Shown here in pieces: positions 10,093-19,871 of a stretch of 64,000 bases of DNA (the first letter of the stretch is position 1; each line of letters starts with the position of its first letter). Source of the DNA: Schlesneria sp. DSM 10557 (GTDB lineage: Bacteria > Planctomycetota > Planctomycetia > Planctomycetales > Planctomycetaceae); NCBI RefSeq assembly GCF_041860085.1, contig NZ_CP124747.1, positions 5,022,001-5,086,000 of the forward strand, read 5' to 3'. The position numbers and the translations under genes are program-made. The notes beneath the pieces are model-generated. The model searched no databases. It was not told the DNA's origin and saw nothing but the letters and a program-made list of their open reading frames with translations.

Positions 10093-11124
10093 TCATTTGC
10101 TTGTGCCGTCGGTACTGGAATCTTTTCCAAGACCAATCACATCGGTGATGTCGATCATTCCCAGCGGAATTCCCTGCTCATCGACCACGGGAAGTTCGCT
10201 GACATGTCTGGCACTCAGCAGTTGGAGTGCTTCTTCGAGAATCGCATCCGGTCCAACCGTCAATGGGCGGACCGTCATGACTTCGGAGATCGGTCGGTCA
10301 AACTGGGTGTCACGTCGCTGTTCAAGCAGTCGCGCGAGATCGCTGTCCGTAAACAATCCGGAAAGACGACCCGATTCGTCGACCAGAATGACTGCCCCGG
10401 TTCTACGGCCTGGACGCGAATGGTGCACAAAGACTTCGCGGATCGTGGCTGTGTCTTCGGCGACACGGACCTGATCGACGGATCTCATGACGTCTTTGAC
10501 GGATGCCAGCCGCCGGCCCAGGCTGCCACCCGGGTGAAACGCGGCGAACTGCTTCGGCGTGAATTTCTTCTTTTGACTGACGACCAGCGCCAGCGCATCA
10601 CCGACTGCGAGCATGGCAGTCGTACTTGTCGTGGGGGCCAGACCGTGGGCCCCTGCTTCGATCAGTCGCCCCAGGCAAATCGTGGCGTCAGCTTGTGTTC
10701 CCAACGTGCTGGCGTCGCTGGCGGTCACCGCGATGATGGCTTGTTTCTGGCCACGAATAATCGGCAAAAGTCGTGTCAGTTCCTCGGTCTCGCCACTGTT
10801 GGAGAACAGCAGCCAGACATCGTCACAGCCCACGCAACCCAGATCACCATGCAGTGCTTCGGTGGGGTGCAGGAAATAGGCGCGTGTGCCCGTCGAAGAG
10901 AGTGTGGCGGCGATCTTCTGGCCAATCAATCCGGCCTTGCCGACTCCCGAGACGATCACGCAGCCCGGACAACCCGAGATCAGATCGACGGCCGTGCAGA
11001 ATCCACGATCCAGCCGGCGGGACAGCTCGAGCAGTGCTTCGCCTTCGACCGTGAGAATAGCGCGAGCTTCTCGCAACTGTTCCAGGTGCGAGAAAGGGAC
11101 AACGGATTGTTCAGCGGCGCTCAT
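10093..11124 (-). CDS. kdsD: arabinose-5-phosphate isomerase, KpsF/GutQ family (SIS domain plus two CBS domains)
   Basis: A 343-residue cytoplasmic enzyme that isomerises ribulose-5-phosphate to arabinose-5-phosphate, the first step towards Kdo. The SIS domain occupies residues ~30-180 (GVGKAGLIGQKIAATLSSTG; ALHGDLGCV; SNSGETEEL). Two CBS repeats follow (VKDVMRSVDQV and SEVMTVRPLTVG). The ATG at 11122-11124 was preferred to an upstream start at 11226 because the homologous part begins with MSAAEQSVV and a GGA-containing site precedes it. It is followed after ~100 bases by the OstA-like gene, which suggests a shared lipopolysaccharide pathway. Confidence 0.92.
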   Translation of the reverse strand: MSAAEQSVVPFSHLEQLREARAILTVEGEALLELSRRLDRGFCTAVDLISGCPGCVIVSGVGKAGLIGQKIAATLSSTGTRAYFLHPTEALHGDLGCVGCDDVWLLFSNSGETEELTRLLPIIRGQKQAIIAVTASDASTLGTQADATICLGRLIEAGAHGLAPTTSTTAMLAVGDALALVVSQKKKFTPKQFAAFHPGGSLGRRLASVKDVMRSVDQVRVAEDTATIREVFVHHSRPGRRTGAVILVDESGRLSGLFTDSDLARLLEQRRDTQFDRPISEVMTVRPLTVGPDAILEEALQLLSARHVSELPVVDEQGIPLGMIDITDVIGLGKDSSTDGTSK

Positions 11125-11297
11125 CGAAGGGCATCCTTGCAGAGCTTTTTCGACCATCCTGGTCAAAGGGGGAGAGTTGTACAGACGCCGGGAAAATAGG
11201 TCAATCTGTCTTTGTTTGCCCCTCATCGACCGGCAGAATCAGCCGGAAAGAGCTTGCCTTCAACTCCTGTGGCTACTTCTAAACTTCGCTATCGGCA

Positions 11298-12383
11298 CTA
11301 CCAGCGTTCGACTGGTCCATTTGGGACTTTTATTAGAGCAGTCGGCATTTTTGACTGACGTTCTCCATGGCGAATGCGAACTTCTGCGACGATCTCGTCA
11401 AACTCGGTAACTGACGCAAACTTGCGAAGTCGGTTCTCAAGATCATCCGGGATACCCAGACGTTCTCCGTACCAGGCGGCAAACTTCCGGAACAGAAAGC
11501 AGCTCCGGTCGGCATGTTGCTCGGTCATCAGACTGAAGTGGCGAACGAGGAACCGGATCTGTTCGTCACGCGACGGTTCCCGCGGAACTCTGCCCTGCTC
11601 GTGATCCTCCAGCTTCCGGAAGATCCAGGGGTCAAGCATGGCCCCCCGTCCGATGGCGACTGCGGAGCACCCTGTAACGCATCGCATGTGGACCGCATCT
11701 TCGACACTGCGGACATCGCCATTGCCGATGATGGGAATCCGGTCAACGGCGGCCACGGTGGCAGCAATTCCGTCGAGGTCAACACTTCCCTGAAACCCTT
11801 GCTGCCGCGTCCGTCCATGGATCGTAATGCCCTGAACCCCTTCCGCCTCAAACCGGCGAGCGAGGTAGGGCGATGAGATCGTGTCCCTGTCCCAACCCAG
11901 CCGCATCTTGACCGTGACCGGCAGCTTGACGGCGTTCACGACCTTTCCCACCAGTCGACAGGCCAGATCGGCGTCGCAGAGCAGGCGTGCTCCCCCCCCC
12001 TGCCCGTTCACTTTTGCCATCGGGCAGCCCATGTTGATGTCGATTCCCGAGTAGCCATGGTCCTCAAGCCATCGTGCTGCGGCTGCCAACTGGTCGACGT
12101 TCCCTCCGAAAATCTGGACGCTCAGCGGTTGATCGTCGTCGTGAGTTTCGACCAGTTCCAGCGAGTGACGGTGACCTCCGCAAAGTTGTGTTGCGTGGAC
12201 CAGATCCGTGGTCGCCAGTCCCAATCCTCCCAACTCGCGTATCGCTCGGCGAAAGGCAAGATGCGTATATCCCGCCAGTGGAGCCAGAAAATAGCGAGAC
12301 GGCACAATGCGGTCTCCGATGGAGAAGCTGCATGAGGCTTTCGTTGCGGGGGCTGACGTTTGATTCAGGGGCGTGGACATCAT
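11298..12383 (-). CDS. dus: tRNA-dihydrouridine synthase
   Basis: A 361-residue FMN-dependent TIM-barrel enzyme that reduces uridine in the tRNA D-loop. Diagnostic segments are FLAPLAGYTHLAFR near the N-terminus, the catalytic-Cys segment INMGCPMAKV, VTVKMRLGWD, the ITIHGRTRQQGFQG loop and IIGNGDV. The ATG at 12381-12383 (a second ATG follows at once) was chosen because the Dus domain begins ~30 residues later; the open frame extends back to 12617 with low-complexity sequence not expected in the family. It is closest in look to DusB-type enzymes, but the subclass is not certain. Confidence 0.9.
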   Translation of the reverse strand: MMSTPLNQTSAPATKASCSFSIGDRIVPSRYFLAPLAGYTHLAFRRAIRELGGLGLATTDLVHATQLCGGHRHSLELVETHDDDQPLSVQIFGGNVDQLAAAARWLEDHGYSGIDINMGCPMAKVNGQGGGARLLCDADLACRLVGKVVNAVKLPVTVKMRLGWDRDTISSPYLARRFEAEGVQGITIHGRTRQQGFQGSVDLDGIAATVAAVDRIPIIGNGDVRSVEDAVHMRCVTGCSAVAIGRGAMLDPWIFRKLEDHEQGRVPREPSRDEQIRFLVRHFSLMTEQHADRSCFLFRKFAAWYGERLGIPDDLENRLRKFASVTEFDEIVAEVRIRHGERQSKMPTALIKVPNGPVERW

Positions 12384-12665
12384 CTTCGACGGGGACTTTT
12401 CTGTTTGCAGCGTGATGCTGGTCAGCTTTGCAAAAAGGGGGAGTGAGTTGTGGCTGGCAACTTCGTCCGTGGCGGCCTCAGGCGAGAGGCTACCCGCCGA
12501 CTCGGACTTCAGCACAATGTGACGGATTCCGGCCACGTTCGTATAGAGCAGCCGCAGATTCTCTCGGTGGGAGTGAATACCCGCTATTTGGACATCGGGA
12601 TGGCCGGGTTTGACCATTCCCTGGCCAGTGCACGGGATTGGTCGTGTCGATTGGGTTTGTCTGGC

Positions 12666-14117
12666 CTAAGCGGACTCCGCCAGCGGGAGGCGGATCGTGA
12701 ACGTCGTTCCCCGGTCGAGCTCGCTTTCGACAGTGATCGTCCCTCCGTATGACGCAACAATCGAAGCGCAAATACTCAGGCCCAATCCGTTCCCGCGATT
12801 CGTTCCAAAACGCTGGCGCGACTTTTCCACCTGGAAGAATCGGTCGAAGACCCGACCGACCGCGTCGGGTGGAATTCCAATTCCGGTATCCTTGACCGTG
12901 ATCTTGCCGAGGCCCTGTTCGCGTTCCCATTCGAGTCCGACGGTCACTGTTCCGCCGGATTTGGAGAACTTGATGGCGTTATCGACCAGGTTCGTGACGA
13001 CCTGTCTCAATTGCCGTGATTGCCCGAGCACCTGCACATCATTACGGGGCTCAAAGACGATTTTCACTCCCGCTTCTTCAGCAACGGGATCGAACATTTC
13101 GATGATCCGGGTGATAATCTCTGACAGCCGAACCGCTTGCCGAGGCGTTTCTGCTTCAGGAGCCTCTGTTTCGGCCAGCATCAGAAGTTGATTTACGACC
13201 TGGGCGAGGTGGCGTACTTCGTCTGTGGTCTGGTAGAGCAGTTCAACGTATTCCTCATCCGTTCGCGGCTTCTCAAGTGTCACTTCGACGAGACTTTGGA
13301 TGGCGGCCAAAGGGGAACGGAGATCGTGCGCGGCGTTCGCGACGAACTCTCGGTTTTTCTTGAGATGGTCGGCGATCTGGTCGAGGAATTTATTGATCTT
13401 TCCTGCGAGTTGGTCCAGTTCATCCCCCACCCCACGCAGTTCAAGTCGCTCGTCCAGATGACTGGGGCGAAGGCGTTCGGTCGTCTGAATCAGACGCTGA
13501 AGTGGCTCGATCGCCTGTTCTGCCAGAAAGAATCCTCCCAGGGGGGCGATCACCAGGATTGCCAGTCCGACGGGCGCGAGGATTCCCGTCAAACGATCAA
13601 CGTCGTCGCTGACAAACTTCATCGTAGTGCCAACACGAATTCGATAGCGGGGAATGTTCGGTCGGTCCAGTTCCCGTTCGATCGACCGGTGCACGTCCGA
13701 GCCCCAGATCGAGTAACCTTTCTTCGCTCCGAGAAACTTCGACAGGGGCATATCGGGGGCGAGTTTACTTTTCCAGATCGTCGTCACCCCGTCTTCGTCG
13801 ATCCACCGGATATGCCACTTTCTGTCGAGGTGGGCTTCGTCCTTCCCATTCAGCATGGCGAGAACTTGTTCCCGCTCGGGATAAAACTTCTCGACGGTCA
13901 GCAGGATCTCTTTGACTTCATCATCGAGAACGGCATCCGTTTCCAGAAGCAGGTAATATCGCAGCCCTTCACGGACGGCGAATAGTGCGATGAACACCGT
14001 GACGAACACGACAAACGTGTTCCACATGGTCAGGCGGAAACGAAGCGATCGCGAAAAGTCGCGGAATCGATGCCATAAGGCGATCAGGTCATAAGCATCT
14101 CGATTTGCTATTTTCAC
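12666..14117 (-). CDS. two-component sensor histidine kinase
   Basis: A 483-residue membrane kinase. There are two membrane segments (residues ~31-50 and ~178-200) around a ~125-residue periplasmic sensor region, then HAMP (~200-255), HisKA with phospho-acceptor His264 in NAAHDLRSPL, and HATPase_c with N box (VDNAIKFS), G1 box DTGIGIPP and GTNRGNGLGLSI. It lies downstream of the OmpR-type regulator on the same strand with an 83-base gap, so the two form a pair. The start is read as GTG at 14115-14117; an in-frame ATG at residue 31 would remove the cytoplasmic N-tail. The signal it senses is unknown. The pair is divergent from the DabA operon. Confidence 0.92.
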   Translation of the reverse strand: MKIANRDAYDLIALWHRFRDFSRSLRFRLTMWNTFVVFVTVFIALFAVREGLRYYLLLETDAVLDDEVKEILLTVEKFYPEREQVLAMLNGKDEAHLDRKWHIRWIDEDGVTTIWKSKLAPDMPLSKFLGAKKGYSIWGSDVHRSIERELDRPNIPRYRIRVGTTMKFVSDDVDRLTGILAPVGLAILVIAPLGGFFLAEQAIEPLQRLIQTTERLRPSHLDERLELRGVGDELDQLAGKINKFLDQIADHLKKNREFVANAAHDLRSPLAAIQSLVEVTLEKPRTDEEYVELLYQTTDEVRHLAQVVNQLLMLAETEAPEAETPRQAVRLSEIITRIIEMFDPVAEEAGVKIVFEPRNDVQVLGQSRQLRQVVTNLVDNAIKFSKSGGTVTVGLEWEREQGLGKITVKDTGIGIPPDAVGRVFDRFFQVEKSRQRFGTNRGNGLGLSICASIVASYGGTITVESELDRGTTFTIRLPLAESA

Positions 14118-14200
14118 AAACGTCGCTTCCAGCCCACACGTGTTAAGGTAATGAACGACCCTCGCTCAGTAGGCGCCGCCTGGCCAAGCCAGTTGCCGGG

Positions 14201-14893
14201 CTACGGGGTGACCGTCGCCGCTTCTTCCGCAGCCACGCTGTAGCCACGTCCACGGATTGTCTTGATCAAGGAGTCGGACCGGCCCTGATCGAGTTTCCCG
14301 CGCAGCCGATTGACGTGCACTTCAATCACGTTCGTGGTTCCGTCCCAATTGAAGCCCCAGACGTGTTCGCACAGCATCTTTCGCGTAACGACCTGCCCTG
14401 CGTACCGCATCAGCAGTTCGAGCAGGCTGAATTCGATGGGGGTCAGGTCGATATCACCGCCAGCGCGGGAAACGCGGCGAGTGGTGAGGTCGAGTGTGAG
14501 GTCGTTGACCACCAGCAGCGGAGTGGGACGGACGCTGGTCCGTCGCACGACGGCGTTGAGTCGAGCGAGCAGTTCCGCGAAATCGAATGGCTTGGGAATG
14601 TAGTCGTCGGCGCCCGTATTGAGACCGGTGATCCGGTCCTGGACGGAACCCATTGCCGTCAAGAGAACGACAGGCGTCATCACTCCGGCGGCGCGAATCT
14701 CCCGCAGCAGATCCAGCCCGTTCATTCTCGGCAGCATCTGATCCAGAACAATGGCGTCCGCCTGCTGAGAGCGGGCAGCGGCGAAACCGGTTTCGCCATC
14801 CTGCATCCAGTCGCACTGGAACCCAGCTTCGGTGAATCCCTTTGCCAGTGCCCGACCGATCGCCAAATCATCCTCGATCACCAAGACTCGCAT
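14201..14893 (-). CDS. OmpR-family response regulator
   Basis: A 230-residue regulator. The receiver domain (residues 1-~115) has the acidic pair EDD at 7-9, phospho-acceptor Asp51 in IVLDQMLP, the conserved Thr in LLTA and Lys101 in PKPF. The winged-helix DNA-binding domain (~130-225) ends with VNRLRGKLD and IRGRGYSV, characteristic of Trans_reg_C. ATG at 14891-14893. It precedes its cognate kinase and is transcribed away from the DabA operon, which makes that operon and its own promoter candidate targets; this is inference from layout only. Confidence 0.95.
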   Translation of the reverse strand: MRVLVIEDDLAIGRALAKGFTEAGFQCDWMQDGETGFAAARSQQADAIVLDQMLPRMNGLDLLREIRAAGVMTPVVLLTAMGSVQDRITGLNTGADDYIPKPFDFAELLARLNAVVRRTSVRPTPLLVVNDLTLDLTTRRVSRAGGDIDLTPIEFSLLELLMRYAGQVVTRKMLCEHVWGFNWDGTTNVIEVHVNRLRGKLDQGRSDSLIKTIRGRGYSVAAEEAATVTP

Positions 14894-15221
14894 GATTCAA
14901 TCCTTGACTAAGACAAAGGACCACCGCGGCATCAGAGGAACTCTCCCCTTCTCCGCGAAAACTCATCCCAAACCAGCAGGGGGTTGACAGAACCTGTTCA
15001 GCATGTCGAAAACGGTTTAGAGTGAGATTCGTCGGCAATTATATCACCCGCTGCGGCGTAAGATGCCCAGATCTCAGCAGAATCTGGAGATTTAGAGTAC
15101 TCCATCGCAGTCACCTGACGGGGTTGTAAGTCAGCCTCGCCTTCACCGATTCCCGGTGATGGTTATATTTGAACTTCGAATTGTAGACATTTTTGTCCGT
15201 TAACCGAATGATCAGGTTCAC
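14894..15221. promoter_or_regulatory. divergent promoter region between the response regulator and the DabA operon
   Basis: A 328-base divergent spacer. On the minus strand a TATAAT lies at 15038-15043, a possible -10 for the two-component operon, without a good -35. On the plus strand a TTGACA lies at 14984-14989, also without a good -10 at 17 bases. No clear direct-repeat operator was recognised. Promoter assignments are weak. Confidence 0.35.
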
Positions 15222-18200
15222 GTGCCACACACTTTAGAGCAGACCGCCTCTCCGATTGATTCCGACAATGCTTCAGCCAAGGCCACCGAGCTGAAAAGCG
15301 TCATTCAAAGGGCGGCTTCGTTACTTCCTGCGCAGGGGCCGATTACCGCGTTCGTCTTCTTCAATACGCTGCAGGCTCTGGAAGATCTTCCTTTCGACGA
15401 AGGTGTTCAAAAGGGGGCCCGACTTTTCGGCTGTCAACCTTACCTGTCTGAAGACACTTATCGTGAAAAGCTGACCCAGGACCGAATCCATCTCGACGAC
15501 CTGGCTCTTGCACTGAAACGCGATCTTAAGGAACAGTCGGACATCGCCATCGCGACGATCACGACGCGGCACCAACTGCGGCTGGCGATGCTGCAGTACC
15601 CGCTGCGAACTGGTCCGACCGAAGAACTGAAGTGGTTCGTCGCGGAAACCGATGCACTGACACAGATCCGCTCCGATGCTCCCACATCTGTTCGCGACCG
15701 ATTTCTGATCGAGACCAAGCACTGGGTCATGCGGGATCTGCGGATCAGTGCAGGGCGAACTGCGAAAGTCTCTCGCCCTGCGTCCGGATACGTCCCTCTT
15801 CCTCTGGATGAGTTGATCGAACGTTTCGGGAAATCGTCGATCGAACGATGGACCCCGGCAACGTGGCAGGCATTCGCACTGCAGGCATTGTGGCGCGTCT
15901 GTCGAAACGGGATGCACAATGTTCCTCCTTATGTCGAGTCGCGCGTTCCATTTGTTCGACACCGGGATGTTCTGCGGGCAGCAACGAGTTTTGACACGGA
16001 CAGTCTGGTTCATCCCGTGTTGATTCGATTCTGTGCGGCTTTCACTGATCAGGGGTTCGCCAACTGGTCATTGCCTTATCGCGAGCAGGGATTTTTTCAT
16101 TCGTTTCTGGACCTGTATTCCCAATCGTCCGGTCCCCCCGATCGGTGGATGGCCGAACTTGCTCCCGAATTGTCACAGATCAAAGCTTCCGGACAGGACC
16201 CTCTGCAAAGTGTGGTTGAGTCTCTCGAAATCCTTGGCGTAAAGCACGAGGAGTGGGAAGATTTCATCACGGCCAGTCTGCTGGCATTGCGGGGCTGGAC
16301 CGGGTTGATCTGGCAGTTGGAAGCCCGGCCAGACCGGCAGGCGATTTCTGCCCCGCCAGGAAGCTTGATCGAGTTTCTGGCTGTCCGGCTGATTCTCGAG
16401 AGGATTGCCCTCCGCTTTGCCGCCCGGGAGTACCTTCAATATTCGGGGCCGCTCGGTCAGCTCCGCGAATCAGCGGGAGCGAAGTTGTCGAAGTTGTCGC
16501 TCTCCAGTATCGAGCAGCGGGCATTCCTGGTGTTTCAGCTTGCTCAGGTCCTGGGCTGGTCTCCCGCGAAGTTGTTCCGGCTGACTCCTGCAGACTGGTC
16601 CGATCTGATCCACGAGATCGAGACATTCACCAGCATGGAACGACGTCGGATCTTCCATCAGGCGTTTGAACGGCACATGCGCGCTCAGACGCTGGATGCG
16701 ATGTCGGTGCACACGCAGCGCACCTGTTCCCGGGTCGAAGCGCCGAAGTTTCAGGCGGTCTTCTGTCTGGACGCGCGCGAAGAATCGTTCCGCCGTCATC
16801 TCGAAGAAGTGATGCCCCGGGTCGAAACTTTTGGGGCGGCGGGTTTCTTCGGAGTTCCCATGTACTACAAGGGAGTCACAGACGCCCATTTCACCGCTCT
16901 GTGTCCGATTGTGATCCGGCCCCAGCACTGGATTACAGAAGAGGTCGATGCGGCGCTCGAGGACCAGCATCAGCGACGGGCGAAAACCCGCCGCGCGATT
17001 GGCGCTGCGTCGCACAATGTCCACGTTCGCAGTCGCAGTGTGACCGGGGGAGCTTTGCTGACGGCAAGTCTGGGTGTCCTGGCCTCGATCCCTCTGGTGG
17101 CACGAGTGCTGTTTCCTCGCTTGACTGCTCGTATACGACGCCACGCAGGGAAGTTCGTCGAACCGCCCCGGATGACACGGCTGCATCTGGAGCGGAAGGG
17201 GGCGAAACCCGGTCCCACTCCCGAAGGAATCGGCTTCAACATCGAGGAAATGGCTAACATTGGTGAACGCCTCTTGCGGGATATCGGACTGACATCGGGA
17301 TTTGCCCGACTTGTGCTGTTCATGGGGCATGGCTCTTTCTGCCTCAACAACCCTCATAAGTCCTGCTACGACTGTGGGGCCTGTTGCGGCGGAGCCGGGT
17401 CGCCGAATGCGCGCGCCCTGGCGGCGATGTTGAATGACAAACGAGTGCGGACGATCCTGCGAGAGCGGGGATTGCCCATTCCGGAAGACGTTCACTTTCT
17501 GGGGGGCCTGCATAATACCTGCACCGATTCTGTCACCTTCTATGATGTCCACCAGCTTCCCGATTCTCATCGTGCTGATCTGGCGGAAGCGGAGCAGGCT
17601 CTTGAGCTGGCCTGCGAACGTAACGCACACGAACGTTGTCGCCGGTTCCAGTCGGCGCCGCTGGATTTGACCTTCGCTGCCGCACGGCGCCACGTGGAGG
17701 GGCGATCTCAGGACCTGGCACAGACTCGACCGGAATTCGGGAACGCATCGAACGCGATCTGCTTTGTCGGACGACGTGCACGTGTACGTGGTTTGTATCT
17801 GGATCGACGCTGCTTCCTGCAGTCGTATGAACCGCACGAGGATGATGCCGACTGCTCGATTCTGGCCCGAATTCTCGGGGCCGTGGTTCCTGTCTGTTCG
17901 GGGATCAACCTCCAGTACTTCTTTTCGTACATTGACCCCGCCGGTTGGGGCAGTGGCACGAAGCTGCCTCATAATGTGACTTCGCTGCTCGGCGTCATGG
18001 ATGGTGCTCTGAGTGACTTGCGGCCGGGACTCCCGTGGCAGGGGGTTGAGATCCATGAGCCGGTCCGTCTGCTGATGATTATCGAGACGACCCCGGACGG
18101 AATCCGACGCATCATGGAACGCAGCGAAACCGTTCGGAATATCATTCAGAATGGCTGGGTACAACTGGCACTGCTCGACCCCGATTCGAATCAGATCCTT

Positions 18201-18326
18201 GTCTTTCGTGAGGACGAGTTCCACCGATACCAGCCCACCAATACCGATCTTCCCCAGGCGATGACATCGGCTGACTGGTACCGAGGATGGCGGGAACATC
18301 TGGGATTTGCCCAGATTTGCACATGA
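15222..18326 (+). CDS. dabA: DabA-type (DUF2309) inorganic-carbon uptake protein
   Basis: A 1034-residue DUF2309 protein, the family of DabA, the cytosolic zinc-binding subunit of DAB complexes that accumulate dissolved inorganic carbon. The beta-carbonic-anhydrase-like ligands are visible: Cys515 and Asp517 in FCLDARE, His703 in MGHGS and Cys718 in DCGACCG. The Cys-x-Asp and His-x14-Cys spacings match characterised DabA as I know it. Additional cysteines (715, 721, 722) cluster at the second site. The start is GTG at 15222; no in-frame ATG precedes it after the nearest stop. The two membrane subunits follow after 63 bases. Known DAB systems are thought to be driven by the cation gradient through the NuoL-like partner. 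Confidence 0.93.
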   Translation: MPHTLEQTASPIDSDNASAKATELKSVIQRAASLLPAQGPITAFVFFNTLQALEDLPFDEGVQKGARLFGCQPYLSEDTYREKLTQDRIHLDDLALALKRDLKEQSDIAIATITTRHQLRLAMLQYPLRTGPTEELKWFVAETDALTQIRSDAPTSVRDRFLIETKHWVMRDLRISAGRTAKVSRPASGYVPLPLDELIERFGKSSIERWTPATWQAFALQALWRVCRNGMHNVPPYVESRVPFVRHRDVLRAATSFDTDSLVHPVLIRFCAAFTDQGFANWSLPYREQGFFHSFLDLYSQSSGPPDRWMAELAPELSQIKASGQDPLQSVVESLEILGVKHEEWEDFITASLLALRGWTGLIWQLEARPDRQAISAPPGSLIEFLAVRLILERIALRFAAREYLQYSGPLGQLRESAGAKLSKLSLSSIEQRAFLVFQLAQVLGWSPAKLFRLTPADWSDLIHEIETFTSMERRRIFHQAFERHMRAQTLDAMSVHTQRTCSRVEAPKFQAVFCLDAREESFRRHLEEVMPRVETFGAAGFFGVPMYYKGVTDAHFTALCPIVIRPQHWITEEVDAALEDQHQRRAKTRRAIGAASHNVHVRSRSVTGGALLTASLGVLASIPLVARVLFPRLTARIRRHAGKFVEPPRMTRLHLERKGAKPGPTPEGIGFNIEEMANIGERLLRDIGLTSGFARLVLFMGHGSFCLNNPHKSCYDCGACCGGAGSPNARALAAMLNDKRVRTILRERGLPIPEDVHFLGGLHNTCTDSVTFYDVHQLPDSHRADLAEAEQALELACERNAHERCRRFQSAPLDLTFAAARRHVEGRSQDLAQTRPEFGNASNAICFVGRRARVRGLYLDRRCFLQSYEPHEDDADCSILARILGAVVPVCSGINLQYFFSYIDPAGWGSGTKLPHNVTSLLGVMDGALSDLRPGLPWQGVEIHEPVRLLMIIETTPDGIRRIMERSETVRNIIQNGWVQLALLDPDSNQILVFREDEFHRYQPTNTDLPQAMTSADWYRGWREHLGFAQICT

Positions 18327-18389
18327 GCCTCGGACGAGTCAGTGTGGTGGTGGGGATGAGTTCGGTGTCTGCAAGAATAGACTGATAAC

Positions 18390-19871
18390 ATGTTGATGGC
18401 TTTTCACACGATGGGACTGCTTGCTGCGTCCGTCGTTGAGTCGCAAGCGGAAATTGATCCAGCAGCCAGCGCTGTGCGGCAGCTTGTGTTTAACATTCTG
18501 GGCTTACTGGTTGTGGGTGCCCCCGCGATCCTGTTCGCCGTGCTGGCTGTGGCGTCGCTGCTGCGTGATCGACCCTTGAGTGAACGGGTTATCGCACGCT
18601 GTGTGCAGACGGGAATCGTCACCGGCTTGCTGGCTGCGGTGTCCATTCTGGTCCTGATGCTCGTCTGGAGTGACACTCAGGTGCCGATCGAGATCGGCAG
18701 TTGGGTGAACGTTGAGAATCACGACCTCCATAAGAAGTACCACTTCGTCTTCAAATTTGAGTTCGATCGCCTGTCTGTGCCGTTTGTGATACTGACGTTC
18801 GTGCTGTGCGGTACCATCGGCGCGTTTGCCAATCGGTACATGCATCGCGAGAAGGGCTTCAACCGGTTCTTCACCCTGCTGTCACTTTTCGTCGTGGGCA
18901 TGGTTACCACGTCATTGGCAGGAACGATTGAGACCCTTTTCACGGGATGGGAACTTGTCGGTCTGTCATCGGCATTGCTCGTCGCTTTTTTTCATGAGCG
19001 GCCTGCTCCGTCGACCAACGGTCTGCATGTCTGGATCGTCTATCGTGTTTCGGATGCCGCTTTGCTGCTGGCTGCGGTGGCTTTGCACCACATGAAAGGG
19101 GAAGGCAACTTCGATCACTTCCTTTCGGGACAATGGCCGGAAGCAACGACGTTTCTCGAACCCCGGCAGGCCTTCTTTGTGGGGGTGCTGCTGCTGGTGG
19201 CAGCGATGGGCAAGTCGGCGATGGTCCCTTTTTCCGGTTGGCTTCCCCGAGCGATGGAGGGTCCAACTCCGTCCAGTGCCATCTTCTACGGGGCGCTTTC
19301 CGTTCATCTGGGGGCATTCCTGCTGCTCCGTTTCAGCCCGATCATCGCCCGGTCCCCCGCTCTCCAGATATTGATCATCGTCGTCGGGCTGGCAACGGCG
19401 ATCTTTGGCACGTTCGCGGGAACGGTGCAGACCGACATCAAGAGCGCTCTTTCGTTTGCTTCGATGTCACAAGTCGGCCTGATTTTTGCCGAGATCGGGT
19501 GTGGCTTTCAGTATGTCGCTCTGGTTCATATTCTCGGGCATGGTTGTCTGAGAACGCTGCAATTTCTGAGGGCACCGACGCTATTACATGACTATAGGTC
19601 AATGGAAGACGCCATCGGGGGACGACTGCCTCAGTTTTCAGTGGCATGGCTGAGACGGGCTCCCGAAAAGTCGCGCGTCTGGTATTACCGGGTTGCTCTG
19701 GAACGTGGGTACATGGACGCTTACCTGCAGGACTATGTCGTCCGGCCATTTTTGTCGGCACTCCGCAAATGCGATCAACTTGAACGCCGCTGGACGTGCT
19801 TCCTTTCCGGAAAGCCCCATCCTGAAACCACTCCTGAAGAGGCTTCTGCCTTACTGGAGGAGCTGCAATGA
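18390..19871 (+). CDS. NuoL/ND5-like membrane subunit of the DAB complex (DabB-type)
   Basis: A 493-residue polytopic protein of the proton-conducting antiporter family. The core has the segments [36 protein letters not shown] and [16 protein letters not shown], which carry the Glu and Lys residues of the NuoL proton channel. It lies between dabA (63-base gap) and a second membrane subunit, with which it overlaps by 4 bases (ATGA), so translation is probably coupled. This one is the better match to DabB. No nuo operon surrounds it, which argues against a complex I role. ATG at 18390. Confidence 0.9.
   Translation: MLMAFHTMGLLAASVVESQAEIDPAASAVRQLVFNILGLLVVGAPAILFAVLAVASLLRDRPLSERVIARCVQTGIVTGLLAAVSILVLMLVWSDTQVPIEIGSWVNVENHDLHKKYHFVFKFEFDRLSVPFVILTFVLCGTIGAFANRYMHREKGFNRFFTLLSLFVVGMVTTSLAGTIETLFTGWELVGLSSALLVAFFHERPAPSTNGLHVWIVYRVSDAALLLAAVALHHMKGEGNFDHFLSGQWPEATTFLEPRQAFFVGVLLLVAAMGKSAMVPFSGWLPRAMEGPTPSSAIFYGALSVHLGAFLLLRFSPIIARSPALQILIIVVGLATAIFGTFAGTVQTDIKSALSFASMSQVGLIFAEIGCGFQYVALVHILGHGCLRTLQFLRAPTLLHDYRSMEDAIGGRLPQFSVAWLRRAPEKSRVWYYRVALERGYMDAYLQDYVVRPFLSALRKCDQLERRWTCFLSGKPHPETTPEEASALLEELQ

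Noticed and set aside
14984-15012. TTGACA as the -35 of a dabA promoter
   Set aside because: No -10 like TATAAT at 16-18 bases, and it is over 200 bases from the start codon.
16470-18299. 609-codon minus-strand frame inside dabA
   Set aside because: dabA is well supported by its zinc ligands and operon; the antisense product has no recognisable fold.
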